The notes under the pieces are model-generated. The model did not search any database. It was not told the origin of the DNA and saw only the letters and a list, made by a program, of their open reading frames with translations. A stretch of DNA of 57,466 bases from Chengkuizengella marina (lineage in GTDB: Bacteria; Bacillota; Bacilli; Paenibacillales; KCTC-33759), in contig NZ_SIJB01000042.1 in the NCBI RefSeq assembly GCF_009910845.1, forward strand, positions 1 through 57,466, given 5' to 3'. Shown here one piece after another: positions 26,933-33,782 of the stretch (positions are counted from its first letter, which is position 1; every line of letters begins with the position of its first letter). Both the position numbers and the translations under genes were made by a program.

Positions 26933-26996
26933 TGGACGTAAACCCAACACAAAAGATATCCAGTTTAAATAAAATCTTCCGTGAAAGTGAGGCATC

Positions 26997-27545
26997 ATGA
27001 ACATGAAAGCTACTGGAATTGTACGTCGTATAGATGATTTAGGCAGAGTTGTGATACCCAAGGAAATTCGTCGTACTTTGAGAATTAGAGAAGGAGATCC
27101 ATTAGAGATTTTTGTTGATCGAGATGGTGAGGTCATCTTAAAAAAATACTCACCTATAGGCGAATTGGGTGATTTTGCACGGGAATACGCTGAATCACTT
27201 TTTGAAAGTACAAATCATATTGCAATCATTTCTGATCGCGATACGATCATCTCGGTCTCTGGTGGAGCAAAAAAAGACTATTTGGAAAAGCGTATTGGCT
27301 CCTTACTTGAAGAAAGCATGGAACAGCGTAAAACCATTTTCCATGATACATCCGGAGAATACGAAGTATGTAAGGATATGCGTGAAAACTTTTCCTCCAT
27401 CGTCATTTCTCCAATTGTTACAGGCGGAGATCCAATTGGAACCGTTATTTTAGCAAGTAAAGAAAATGACTCAAAAATGAGTGATTTGGAAGTCAAAATG
27501 GTTGAAACGGCAGCTGGGTTTTTAGGAAAACAAATAGAACATTAA
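26997..27545 (+). CDS. spoVT: Stage V sporulation regulator SpoVT
   Basis: A 182-residue forespore transcription factor. The N-terminal AbrB-type swapped hairpin (1-52: MKATGIVRRIDDLGRVVIPK, EIRRTLRIREGDPLEIFVD) is joined to a C-terminal GAF-like domain (about 56-180) whose ligand is unknown. SpoVT adjusts sigma-G genes, including SASP genes. ATG follows GTGAGG; a second ATG two codons later is equally good by homology. Its DNA-binding half is a paralogue of the AbrB encoded earlier in the window. Confidence 0.96.
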   Translation: MNMKATGIVRRIDDLGRVVIPKEIRRTLRIREGDPLEIFVDRDGEVILKKYSPIGELGDFAREYAESLFESTNHIAIISDRDTIISVSGGAKKDYLEKRIGSLLEESMEQRKTIFHDTSGEYEVCKDMRENFSSIVISPIVTGGDPIGTVILASKENDSKMSDLEVKMVETAAGFLGKQIEH

Positions 27546-27559
27546 TTTCTAAATTAGTG

Positions 27560-27600
27560 AAAGCTTCCCGCTTATTTATAAGTTGGAAGCTTTTTCTTTT
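27560..27600 (+). terminator. Terminator after spoVT
   Basis: AAAGCTTCC (27560-27568) pairs with GGAAGCTTT (27585-27593), with an inner CTTA/TAAG helix, followed by TTCTTTT. Confidence 0.88.
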
Positions 27601-27684
27601 TTCCTATATAATATAGGATGTTTAACAATTTTGTTATGTTAAAAAAGTTACATCATTAAGGATTTTTATAGTTAGGAGATAGAA

Positions 27685-29298
27685 ATGTCACGATCCACTT
27701 TACTTAGAGGTGTTACTCTGTTAGGGGCAGCGGCTATTATATCCAAGCTGTTGGGTACACTTCAAAAAATTCCAATGCAAAATATAGGTGGAGATGAGGC
27801 ATTTGGTATTTATAGTGCAGTATTTCCTATATATACTTTAATTATTTTTCTAGCGACAGCAGGATTTCCAGTTGCTATTTCAAAATTTGTCTCTGAGAGT
27901 CTGGAAAGAAAAGATAAAGCAGAAGCGGTTCAAATTTTAAAAGTATCTTGTATCATTTTATTTCTTTCTGGATTGTTCTTCTTTTTACTTCTTTTTTTTG
28001 GGGCACCGTTCATTGCAAAAGCTATTGATAATATGCATACTGTAAAAGCCATTCAAAGTATTTCCATAGCCTTGTTATTTGTACCCTTAATGTCAGCAAT
28101 TAGAGGTTATTTTCAAGGTAAACAAAACATGCTCCCTACAGCTATCTCTTTAATTACAGAACAAACAATACGTGTTGTCATTATGATCGTTTTATTATTG
28201 TTTCTTACTTCACGTGGCTATTCTAGTGAGTGGATTGCAGCTGGAGCAACTTTTGGTTCACCAGTAGGTGCTTTAGCAGGGTTAATGGTTATAATGGTAA
28301 TATGGACAATGGAAAAAAATAATCTGCAAATAGATGATGCTAAATTTAAATCCGGTTTTTCAAGTTCAGTTTTGCACATTAGCAAAAAACTCATTCGTTA
28401 TGCCATACCAGTGTGCTTAGGTGCTATTGTGGTGCCAATTTTAGGTATCGTTGACTCCTTTACACTACCTAGATTGATAAGAGTATTCCATGGTTTAGAT
28501 GAATCACAGGCAATAGAGCAATTTGGCATCTATGCACGTGGATTAACGTTAGTACAACTAGTTTCCATGATTTTCAGCTCTATCTCCGTTGCACTTGTAC
28601 CTTTAATGGCACAATTCAAACTGCAAGGTCAATTAGATAAAATTAAGATTCACACTGAATTATCGATTCGTTTTACTTGGCTTATCGGAGTTGCTGCATC
28701 ATTTGGATTGTTTTTTTGTATTAAACCTATATCCATTATGCTATTTGAAAATGAGTTGGGTACGTTAAGTGCCTCTATATTATCCTTTACGATTGTATTT
28801 AGCGTATTGAATATCATCTCTACAAGTATATTACAAGGTTTAGGATCACCAGTGATACCAGCCATAAATCTTTTGATAGCTGCGGTCGTAAAGGTTTTGT
28901 TAAATGTTTTATTTGTTGCTGTTTGGGGTATAGAAGGAGCTGCGTTATCTACAGTAATAGCTTTTCTTATTGCAAGTATTTTAAATTTAATCACATTATG
29001 GAGAAAAACAGAGTTCTCATTGAAATGGTCGAATTATTTGATGAAACCAATCCTATCTATTGGCTTAATGGGTGCGTCCATTTACTTTGTGAACTATGGA
29101 TTACATTTTGTTTTTTCAAACTTCATAATGGGATTAGGCCACCGTCTGAATGCCACAGTGATCTCATTATTTTCTGTGACTATAGGCGCGATGATCTATT
29201 TATTTAGCCTTTTTATTACACTTACCATTAGTGAGGATGATTTGAAACATATGCCAAGTTTAGGGAAAAAAATCAGACCATTTCTCTTTAAAAAATAA
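27685..29298 (+). CDS. yabM: MOP-superfamily flippase (YabM/SpoVB family)
   Basis: A 537-residue integral membrane protein with about 14 hydrophobic segments. It starts with the family signature STLLRGVTLLGAAAIISKLL, then GGDEAFGIYSAVFPIY. It belongs to the polysaccharide-exporter (SpoVB/MurJ-like) group that flips lipid-linked glycans. In the spoVT-yabN context the B. subtilis homologue is YabM, with no confirmed substrate; SpoVB acts in cortex synthesis. The protein ends with a basic tail. ATG after TAGGAG. Confidence 0.9.
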   Translation: MSRSTLLRGVTLLGAAAIISKLLGTLQKIPMQNIGGDEAFGIYSAVFPIYTLIIFLATAGFPVAISKFVSESLERKDKAEAVQILKVSCIILFLSGLFFFLLLFFGAPFIAKAIDNMHTVKAIQSISIALLFVPLMSAIRGYFQGKQNMLPTAISLITEQTIRVVIMIVLLLFLTSRGYSSEWIAAGATFGSPVGALAGLMVIMVIWTMEKNNLQIDDAKFKSGFSSSVLHISKKLIRYAIPVCLGAIVVPILGIVDSFTLPRLIRVFHGLDESQAIEQFGIYARGLTLVQLVSMIFSSISVALVPLMAQFKLQGQLDKIKIHTELSIRFTWLIGVAASFGLFFCIKPISIMLFENELGTLSASILSFTIVFSVLNIISTSILQGLGSPVIPAINLLIAAVVKVLLNVLFVAVWGIEGAALSTVIAFLIASILNLITLWRKTEFSLKWSNYLMKPILSIGLMGASIYFVNYGLHFVFSNFIMGLGHRLNATVISLFSVTIGAMIYLFSLFITLTISEDDLKHMPSLGKKIRPFLFKK

Positions 29299-29315
29299 AT
29301 TGAGGAAGTGAAGTT

Positions 29316-30800
29316 ATGGCATTATCTATTACTATTGTTGGCTTAGGATCAGGGGATGAAAGTCAACTAAGCTTAGGGATTTGGAGGAAAATTAAACAAT
29401 CTGATCAACTCTACTTAAGAACGAAACAACATCCGGTTGTGCAATTTTTAAAAGAAAATAAAATTCACTTCCAATCTTTTGATCACCTATATGAATCCTT
29501 TGATTCCTTTCCTGAAGTATATAAGGCTATTGTTAAGGAACTTACACAAACTGTTATAACTAACAAAAAAGATGTTGTATATGCTGTTCCAGGACATCCT
29601 ATGCTTGCAGAATCTACAGTTCAGTTATTAAAACAACAATGTATGGAGTATGAAATAGAACTACATATTTTAGGTGGAGAGAGCTTTCTTGACCAATCTT
29701 TTTTAAGATTTGGTTTCGATCCAATTGAGGGATTTCAGTTGTTGGATGCCACTGATATGAAATCTTCCATATTACAACCACAATTACATACCATTATTGC
29801 ACAAGTTTATGATTCTTTTGTGGCCTCAGATGTAAAATTAACATTAATGGAGATTTATCCAGACGATTATGAAGTTGTGGTTGGTCATGCGTTAGGTGTT
29901 AAAGGGCAAGAACAGATACGTAAAATTCCTTTGTATGAATTAGATCACGATCAAACGTACGGTAATCTATCTCTTATTTGGGTACCTTCCAGCTCTGATG
30001 AAAAGTTGTTCAATAAAAGCTTTGATCGACTGCGAGAAATTGTTAATATATTAAGGAGTCCTGATGGGTGTCCTTGGGATCGGGAACAAACGCACCAAAG
30101 CATAAGGAAAAATTTAATTGAAGAAACTTATGAGGTGCTAGAAACGATTGATGAACAAGATTCTGAAGCCATGTGTGAGGAACTGGGTGATCTTTTAATG
30201 CAGGTGATGTTACATGCACAGATGGAAGAAGAGTTAGGCAGTTTTACAATTGATAATGTTGTTTCAGGTTTAAACGAGAAGTTGATACGCAGACACCCTC
30301 ATGTTTTTGGAAATAATTCAGCCAGCAATTCAGAAGAAGCTTTGCAAAATTGGGATCAGATGAAAAAAGAAGAGAAGAAGAGAAAAGGCATAGACGTTGA
30401 AAACCTTTCCCTTTTATCAGGTGTTCCCAGTGGTTTACCTAGTTTGATGAAAGCAATGGAATATCAAAAAAGAGCGGCAAAAGTTGGATTTGATTGGGAG
30501 ACAATAGATCAAGTATTTAAAAAGGTAGCAGAAGAGATTAGAGAGTTAAAGGAAGAAATTGAAAATACTAATGATCCAGATCGGAAAAAGGAGGAGCTGG
30601 GAGACGTATTATTTTCCTTGATCAACTTATCTCGTTTTTTAAAAATTGATCCTGATGAAGCCATTAGTTTGGCAAATCAAAAGTTTTTTTATAGATTTTC
30701 CTATATTGAGAAGGAATTACGTTTAAGAGGAGAGAAAATTGACAAGACTAGTATACAAGTAATGGAAGAAATTTGGCAAAAAGCAAAATCAAAAGGTTAA
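29316..30800 (+). CDS. yabN: Bifunctional methylase-like / MazG nucleoside triphosphate pyrophosphohydrolase YabN
   Basis: A 494-residue fusion. Residues 1 to about 220 form a tetrapyrrole methylase-like domain (TIVGLGSGDESQLSLG ... YAVPGHPMLAE). The rest is MazG with two helical repeats. The first has GCPWDREQTHQSI and the metal cluster EETYEVLE...EELGDLLMQV; the second has KKEELGDVLFSLIN. MazG hydrolyses NTPs, including aberrant ones. The function of the methylase-like half is unclear. It lies 17 nt after the flippase gene and upstream of hup. Confidence 0.94.
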   Translation: MALSITIVGLGSGDESQLSLGIWRKIKQSDQLYLRTKQHPVVQFLKENKIHFQSFDHLYESFDSFPEVYKAIVKELTQTVITNKKDVVYAVPGHPMLAESTVQLLKQQCMEYEIELHILGGESFLDQSFLRFGFDPIEGFQLLDATDMKSSILQPQLHTIIAQVYDSFVASDVKLTLMEIYPDDYEVVVGHALGVKGQEQIRKIPLYELDHDQTYGNLSLIWVPSSSDEKLFNKSFDRLREIVNILRSPDGCPWDREQTHQSIRKNLIEETYEVLETIDEQDSEAMCEELGDLLMQVMLHAQMEEELGSFTIDNVVSGLNEKLIRRHPHVFGNNSASNSEEALQNWDQMKKEEKKRKGIDVENLSLLSGVPSGLPSLMKAMEYQKRAAKVGFDWETIDQVFKKVAEEIRELKEEIENTNDPDRKKEELGDVLFSLINLSRFLKIDPDEAISLANQKFFYRFSYIEKELRLRGEKIDKTSIQVMEEIWQKAKSKG

Positions 30801-30940
30801 AAAATAGTCCAATAGTAGTATATTTAAAAAAAAATTTACTTTTCAGCAGGATTTTCCTTAAAAATAAAGAATTAGTTAAACCGGGAAAGGTTATCTTTCA
30901 AAAAAATGATATGGCGTATAATATTAGGAGGTTTCTTAAA

Positions 30941-31213
30941 ATGAACAAAGCTGATTTAGTTAGTAATATTTCAGAAAAAAGTGGATTATCAAAAAAAGAT
31001 GTTGAAACAGTACTTAACGGATTTCTTGGAGAAGTAACAAGTGCATTAACAGCTGGAGATAAAGTACAACTTATTGGATTTGGTACGTTTGAAACTCGTA
31101 AACGTGCTGGTCGTGTTGGACGCAATCCCCAAACTGGTAAGGAAATTACAATTCCTGAAACTGTAGTACCAGCATTTAAGGCGGGTAACAAGCTTAAAGA
31201 AGCCGTAAAATAA
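30941..31213 (+). CDS. hup: DNA-binding protein HU
   Basis: A 90-residue nucleoid protein: MNKADLVSNISEKSGLSKKD, then GFGTFETRKRAGRVGRNPQT, GKEITIP and FKAGNKLKEAV. The beta-arm with the proline wedge and the arginine-rich segment is complete. ATG 30941 follows TAGGAGG; the frame is open further upstream but nothing there resembles HU. The stop overlaps the rqcP start (TAATG), so the two are translationally coupled. HU at this place replaces no B. subtilis gene: there hbs is elsewhere. Confidence 0.95.
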   Translation: MNKADLVSNISEKSGLSKKDVETVLNGFLGEVTSALTAGDKVQLIGFGTFETRKRAGRVGRNPQTGKEITIPETVVPAFKAGNKLKEAVK

Positions 31214-31488
31214 TGCGATTAGACAAGTTTCTTAAAGTTTCACGACTTATAAAACGTCGAACGGTTGCTAAAGAGGTAACTGACCAAGGAAGAGTATGGA
31301 TTAACGGGAAGGTTGCTAAAGCAAGCAGTTCGATTAGAGAGAATGATGAGTTAACCATTCATTTTGGACAAAAAACAGTGACAGTTCGCATTCATAAAAT
31401 TTCGGAAACATCTCGAAAGGATGAAGCGAATGAAATGTATACTGTTTTAAAAGAAGAAATGAATAAACCAAAAGACGGCATATTATAA
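31213..31488 (+). CDS. rqcP: Ribosome quality control factor RqcP (YabO)
   Basis: A 91-residue S4-domain protein: MRLDKFLKVSRLIKRRTVAK, GRVWINGKVAKASS. RqcP binds the obstructed 50S subunit with RqcH and supports poly-alanine tailing in the bacterial quality control pathway. The start overlaps the HU stop by one base. It is the last gene before a strong terminator. Confidence 0.94.
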   Translation: MRLDKFLKVSRLIKRRTVAKEVTDQGRVWINGKVAKASSSIRENDELTIHFGQKTVTVRIHKISETSRKDEANEMYTVLKEEMNKPKDGIL

Positions 31489-31490
31489 GA

Positions 31491-31525
31491 AGAAGAGACT
31501 GATTTTTTAATTAGTCTCTTTTTTT
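31491..31525 (+). terminator. Terminator after rqcP
   Basis: AAGAGACTGATT pairs with AATTAGTCTCTT (one G-U), followed by a T run. The rest of the gap to yabP (31526-31728) shows CATGGG and CCCATG separated by about 30 nt but no clear promoter that I could fit to a sporulation sigma factor. Confidence 0.9.
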
Positions 31526-31728
31526 ATTTATATGAATGTATAACTTTTCCAACTTTATATTTAACTAAGTGCCTCCTAGTTCATGGGTGGATTGGTGCAA
31601 TTGTTTGTCCCAGCACGTCCCATGATCTTAAATTACCTATACCATTGTTTTCACTTTTGTAGGTTATTTTAGTTGTTCTAAAACTTAATTTTGTCCCATA
31701 TGGTAATGGTAGAAGGGAGGTACATGCT

Positions 31729-32007
31729 ATGAAGGAGCAAACGGGACAAAAAAGACAAGAAATAAAAATGTTAAATAGGAAACTTCTTGAAATTTCTGGA
31801 GTAAAAAACGTAGAGAGTTTTGATAGTCAGGAGTTTTTGTTGGATACTGAGTATGGTTTTTTGACAGTAACAGGAGAGGATTTGCATATTAAAAACTTAA
31901 ACCTAGAGCAAGGTTTAGTTGCAATAGAAGGCAGAGTGAATACTACAGCATATTTAGACGCTACAAGCTCAAAACCTAGAAGCTTTATTAGCAAATTATT
32001 CAAGTGA
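31729..32007 (+). CDS. yabP: Sporulation protein YabP
   Basis: A 92-residue YabP/YqfC family protein: NRKLLEISGVKNVESFDSQE, FLLDTEYGFLTVTGEDLHI, KNLNLEQGLVAIEGRV. The family is needed for normal spore formation, with unknown biochemistry. ATG after AAGGGAGG. Its stop overlaps the yabQ start (GTGA). No signal peptide or TM segment. Confidence 0.92.
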   Translation: MKEQTGQKRQEIKMLNRKLLEISGVKNVESFDSQEFLLDTEYGFLTVTGEDLHIKNLNLEQGLVAIEGRVNTTAYLDATSSKPRSFISKLFK

Positions 32008-32552
32008 GTCTTTCTTCTCAGTTTATATCCCTATTGATGATGATAATAAGCGGTATGATGTTAGGAATAATTTATGATATATACCGGGTTGTAGCGTCTC
32101 AAATTTATTTTCGTCGATGGCTCATTTCCTCTTTAGATGTTGTATATTGGATACTATCTACTTTATTTGTCTTTCGAATGTTGTATTTAAGTAATTCAGG
32201 AGAAGTGCGTTTTTATGTATTTCTTGGACTAACACTCGGAATCATCTTTCACTATGTTTATTTTAGTCCATTAACGATAAAAATAATAATATTAGTCATT
32301 AGATGGATAAAAGCACTTATTCATTTTGTCAAAAAATTGTTTTCTATTTTCATCATTATTCCTATTAAAATGATTTATAGGTGTATACTTATTTTGTTAG
32401 GTATAATTATGGCAATCTCTATTTTCCTTTGCAAATTTATGTTACAATTATTGTATCCAATTTGGAGGGTTTTAAAATGGTTGCTAAAGCCGTTTAAAAC
32501 AAATATATTAAAATGGTTTCGCCCTATTTTAAAAAGATTTACAAGAAGATAA
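32004..32552 (+). CDS. yabQ: Spore cortex biosynthesis protein YabQ
   Basis: A 182-residue membrane protein with several hydrophobic helices (near 7-27, 40-60, 68-85, 120-150) and a basic C-terminus (KWFRPILKRFTRR). YabQ is a sigma-E product located around the forespore and needed for cortex in B. subtilis. Start is GTG overlapping yabP by 4 nt. divIC follows after 25 nt. Confidence 0.9.
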   Translation: MSLSSQFISLLMMIISGMMLGIIYDIYRVVASQIYFRRWLISSLDVVYWILSTLFVFRMLYLSNSGEVRFYVFLGLTLGIIFHYVYFSPLTIKIIILVIRWIKALIHFVKKLFSIFIIIPIKMIYRCILILLGIIMAISIFLCKFMLQLLYPIWRVLKWLLKPFKTNILKWFRPILKRFTRR

Positions 32553-32577
32553 AATGGATGAATCAGGAGGATTTTAG

Positions 32578-32889
32578 ATGAATGGACGTCATCCTCAGGA
32601 AATAAAACCAAATATTGGATTTAGAAGACGATTCAAATTATTAATTGTGATTTTAATTTCTTTTATGAGCTGGGCAACAATGACAATATGGAATCAAGCT
32701 CAAGTATTGGATGCAAAGAATGAACAGCGTATCCTTCTTGAAGATCAGTTAAAAGAAACACAAAAATTAAATGATGAATATAATAATGAAATCACACGTT
32801 TACAGGATCCTGAATATATTGAACAAAGGGTTAGAAAAGATTTACAAATGACACAAGAAGGTGAAACACTCTTAATATTAACTAAGTGA
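32578..32889 (+). CDS. divIC: Cell division protein DivIC (FtsB family)
   Basis: A 103-residue bitopic protein: cytosolic N-terminus (1-20), TM helix (about 22-40, LLIVILISFMSWATMTIW), then an extracellular coiled coil (about 44-85) and a short C-terminal region with the PEYIEQRVRKDLQM segment conserved in FtsB/DivIC. It forms a complex with DivIB and FtsL at the septum. ATG after CAGGAGG. Confidence 0.94.
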   Translation: MNGRHPQEIKPNIGFRRRFKLLIVILISFMSWATMTIWNQAQVLDAKNEQRILLEDQLKETQKLNDEYNNEITRLQDPEYIEQRVRKDLQMTQEGETLLILTK

Positions 32890-32903
32890 GTTAACGAAGG
32901 TTA

Positions 32904-32932
32904 TTGACTAGATATACTCTGAATACTATAAT
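32904..32932 (+). promoter_or_regulatory. Sigma-A promoter of yabR
   Basis: TTGACT (32904-32909), 17 nt, TATAAT (32927-32932). Near-consensus. The expected start near 32939 leaves a leader of about 140 nt that contains two hairpins. Confidence 0.85.
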
Positions 32933-32986
32933 ACTACTGAAAGTATCTATAAATATGAAGCTTACATTTGATCTGTTATTGAAATG

Positions 32987-33053
32987 GTCTCACCAATAAA
33001 GAATGATTGGAAGACTTCGCTGAAAGGTCACCAAAAGGTGGTTTTCTTATATT
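32987..33053 (+). promoter_or_regulatory. Two-hairpin leader, possible attenuator of yabR
   Basis: Hairpin 1: GTCT-CA-CCAAT (32987-32997) pairs with ATTGG-A-AGAC (33006-33015). Hairpin 2: AAGGTCACC-AAAA-GGTGGTTTT (33024-33045, three G-U pairs) is followed by CTTATATTTTT. Hairpin 2 looks like an intrinsic terminator placed immediately before the AAGGGAGG site of yabR (33058-33065), suggesting premature termination or translational control. No known riboswitch class is recognised. Confidence 0.4.
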
Positions 33054-33077
33054 TTTAAGGGAGGAACAATTTATTTT

Positions 33078-33500
33078 ATGTCAATTGAAGTAGGCACCAA
33101 GTTGCAGGGAAAAGTTACTGGTATAACAAATTTTGGAGCTTTTGTGGAATTATCTGAGGGAGTCACTGGACTAGTACACATTTCAGAAATTGCAGATAAT
33201 TTCGTGAAAAGTGTGAGTGATCATCTAAAAGTAGATGATGTTGTTACTGTGAAAGTGATTGAAGTGAAGGATGGCAAAATTGGACTATCTATTCGTAAAG
33301 CTGTAGATAAACCCTCACAACCACAGAGAGGTGCACAAAAGGGTCCACAGCAGAGAGGTGCTCGATCTAAACCTAAAAAATTAAATCTTTCCTTTGAAGA
33401 TCAAATGGTAAAGTTTTTAAAAGACAGTGAAGAACGCATGTCTTCTTTAAATCAAAAGAAAAATGACAGACGTGGAAGAAAAGGGGCTAAACGCTCTTAA
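33078..33500 (+). CDS. yabR: S1 domain RNA-binding protein YabR
   Basis: A 140-residue protein with an N-terminal S1 OB-fold (about 1-72: VGTKLQGKVTGITNFGAFVE, GLVHISEIAD, GLSIRKA) and a basic, low-complexity tail rich in Gln, Arg, Lys and Pro. It resembles the S1 module of polynucleotide phosphorylase and general stress protein 13. It probably binds RNA or ribosomes; the exact role is unknown. Its own promoter, a 140-nt leader and a terminator make it a single-gene unit. Confidence 0.9.
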   Translation: MSIEVGTKLQGKVTGITNFGAFVELSEGVTGLVHISEIADNFVKSVSDHLKVDDVVTVKVIEVKDGKIGLSIRKAVDKPSQPQRGAQKGPQQRGARSKPKKLNLSFEDQMVKFLKDSEERMSSLNQKKNDRRGRKGAKRS

Positions 33501-33512
33501 TAATATAAATTG

Positions 33513-33542
33513 AAAAGTGCTAATCACAAAGCACTTTTTTTA
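33513..33542 (+). terminator. Terminator after yabR
   Basis: AAAAGTGCT (33513-33521) pairs with AGCACTTTT (33530-33538), followed by a T run. Confidence 0.92.
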
Positions 33543-33654
33543 TTTTTATTTTTTTGGTATATATTTACTTCTTATTTATGCTTTTTTTTATCATTATCGA
33601 CACGAATATTTAATAAAATAGTGTTTAAGATGGATTAATTTGCAACTATACAGG

Positions 33655-33681
33655 GGCCTGATATGAAATCAGGTCTTTTTT
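33655..33681 (+). terminator. Stand-alone terminator hairpin before spoIIE
   Basis: GGCCTGAT-ATGAA-ATCAGGTC followed by TTTTTT is a full intrinsic terminator 110 nt downstream of the yabR terminator. It either backs up that terminator or ends an unseen short transcript. In B. subtilis tRNA genes lie near here; none is present. Confidence 0.75.
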
Positions 33682-33746
33682 GTCGGTTTTTTTTTTGAAA
33701 CTACTACCTCATTTTGACAAACTTTCTAGTAGATACCTAATATACT
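33679..33746 (+). promoter_or_regulatory. Spo0A-activated spoIIE promoter
   Basis: TTGACA (33714-33719) and TATACT (33741-33746) are separated by 21 nt, not the usual 17. The -35 lies inside TTTGACAAA (33713-33721), a complete Spo0A box. A second, weaker box TTTGTCGGT (33679-33687) sits further upstream. B. subtilis spoIIE likewise uses sigma-A at a 21-nt-spaced promoter turned on by Spo0A~P bound at the -35. The start is expected near 33753. Confidence 0.85.
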
Positions 33747-33782
33747 AGAGACACTTATCTCTATATAGGTGGTGCAATAAGT

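Noticed and set aside
30894-30922. Promoter for hup at TATAAT 30917-30922
   Set aside because: No -35 hexamer at any sensible spacing and the start would again fall in the Shine-Dalgarno; HU may be driven from a promoter further upstream in yabN.
31561-31728. Sigma-E promoter for yabP (CATATGGT at 31697-31704)
   Set aside because: The -10 is only partly right and nothing like the -35 is found 14-15 nt upstream.
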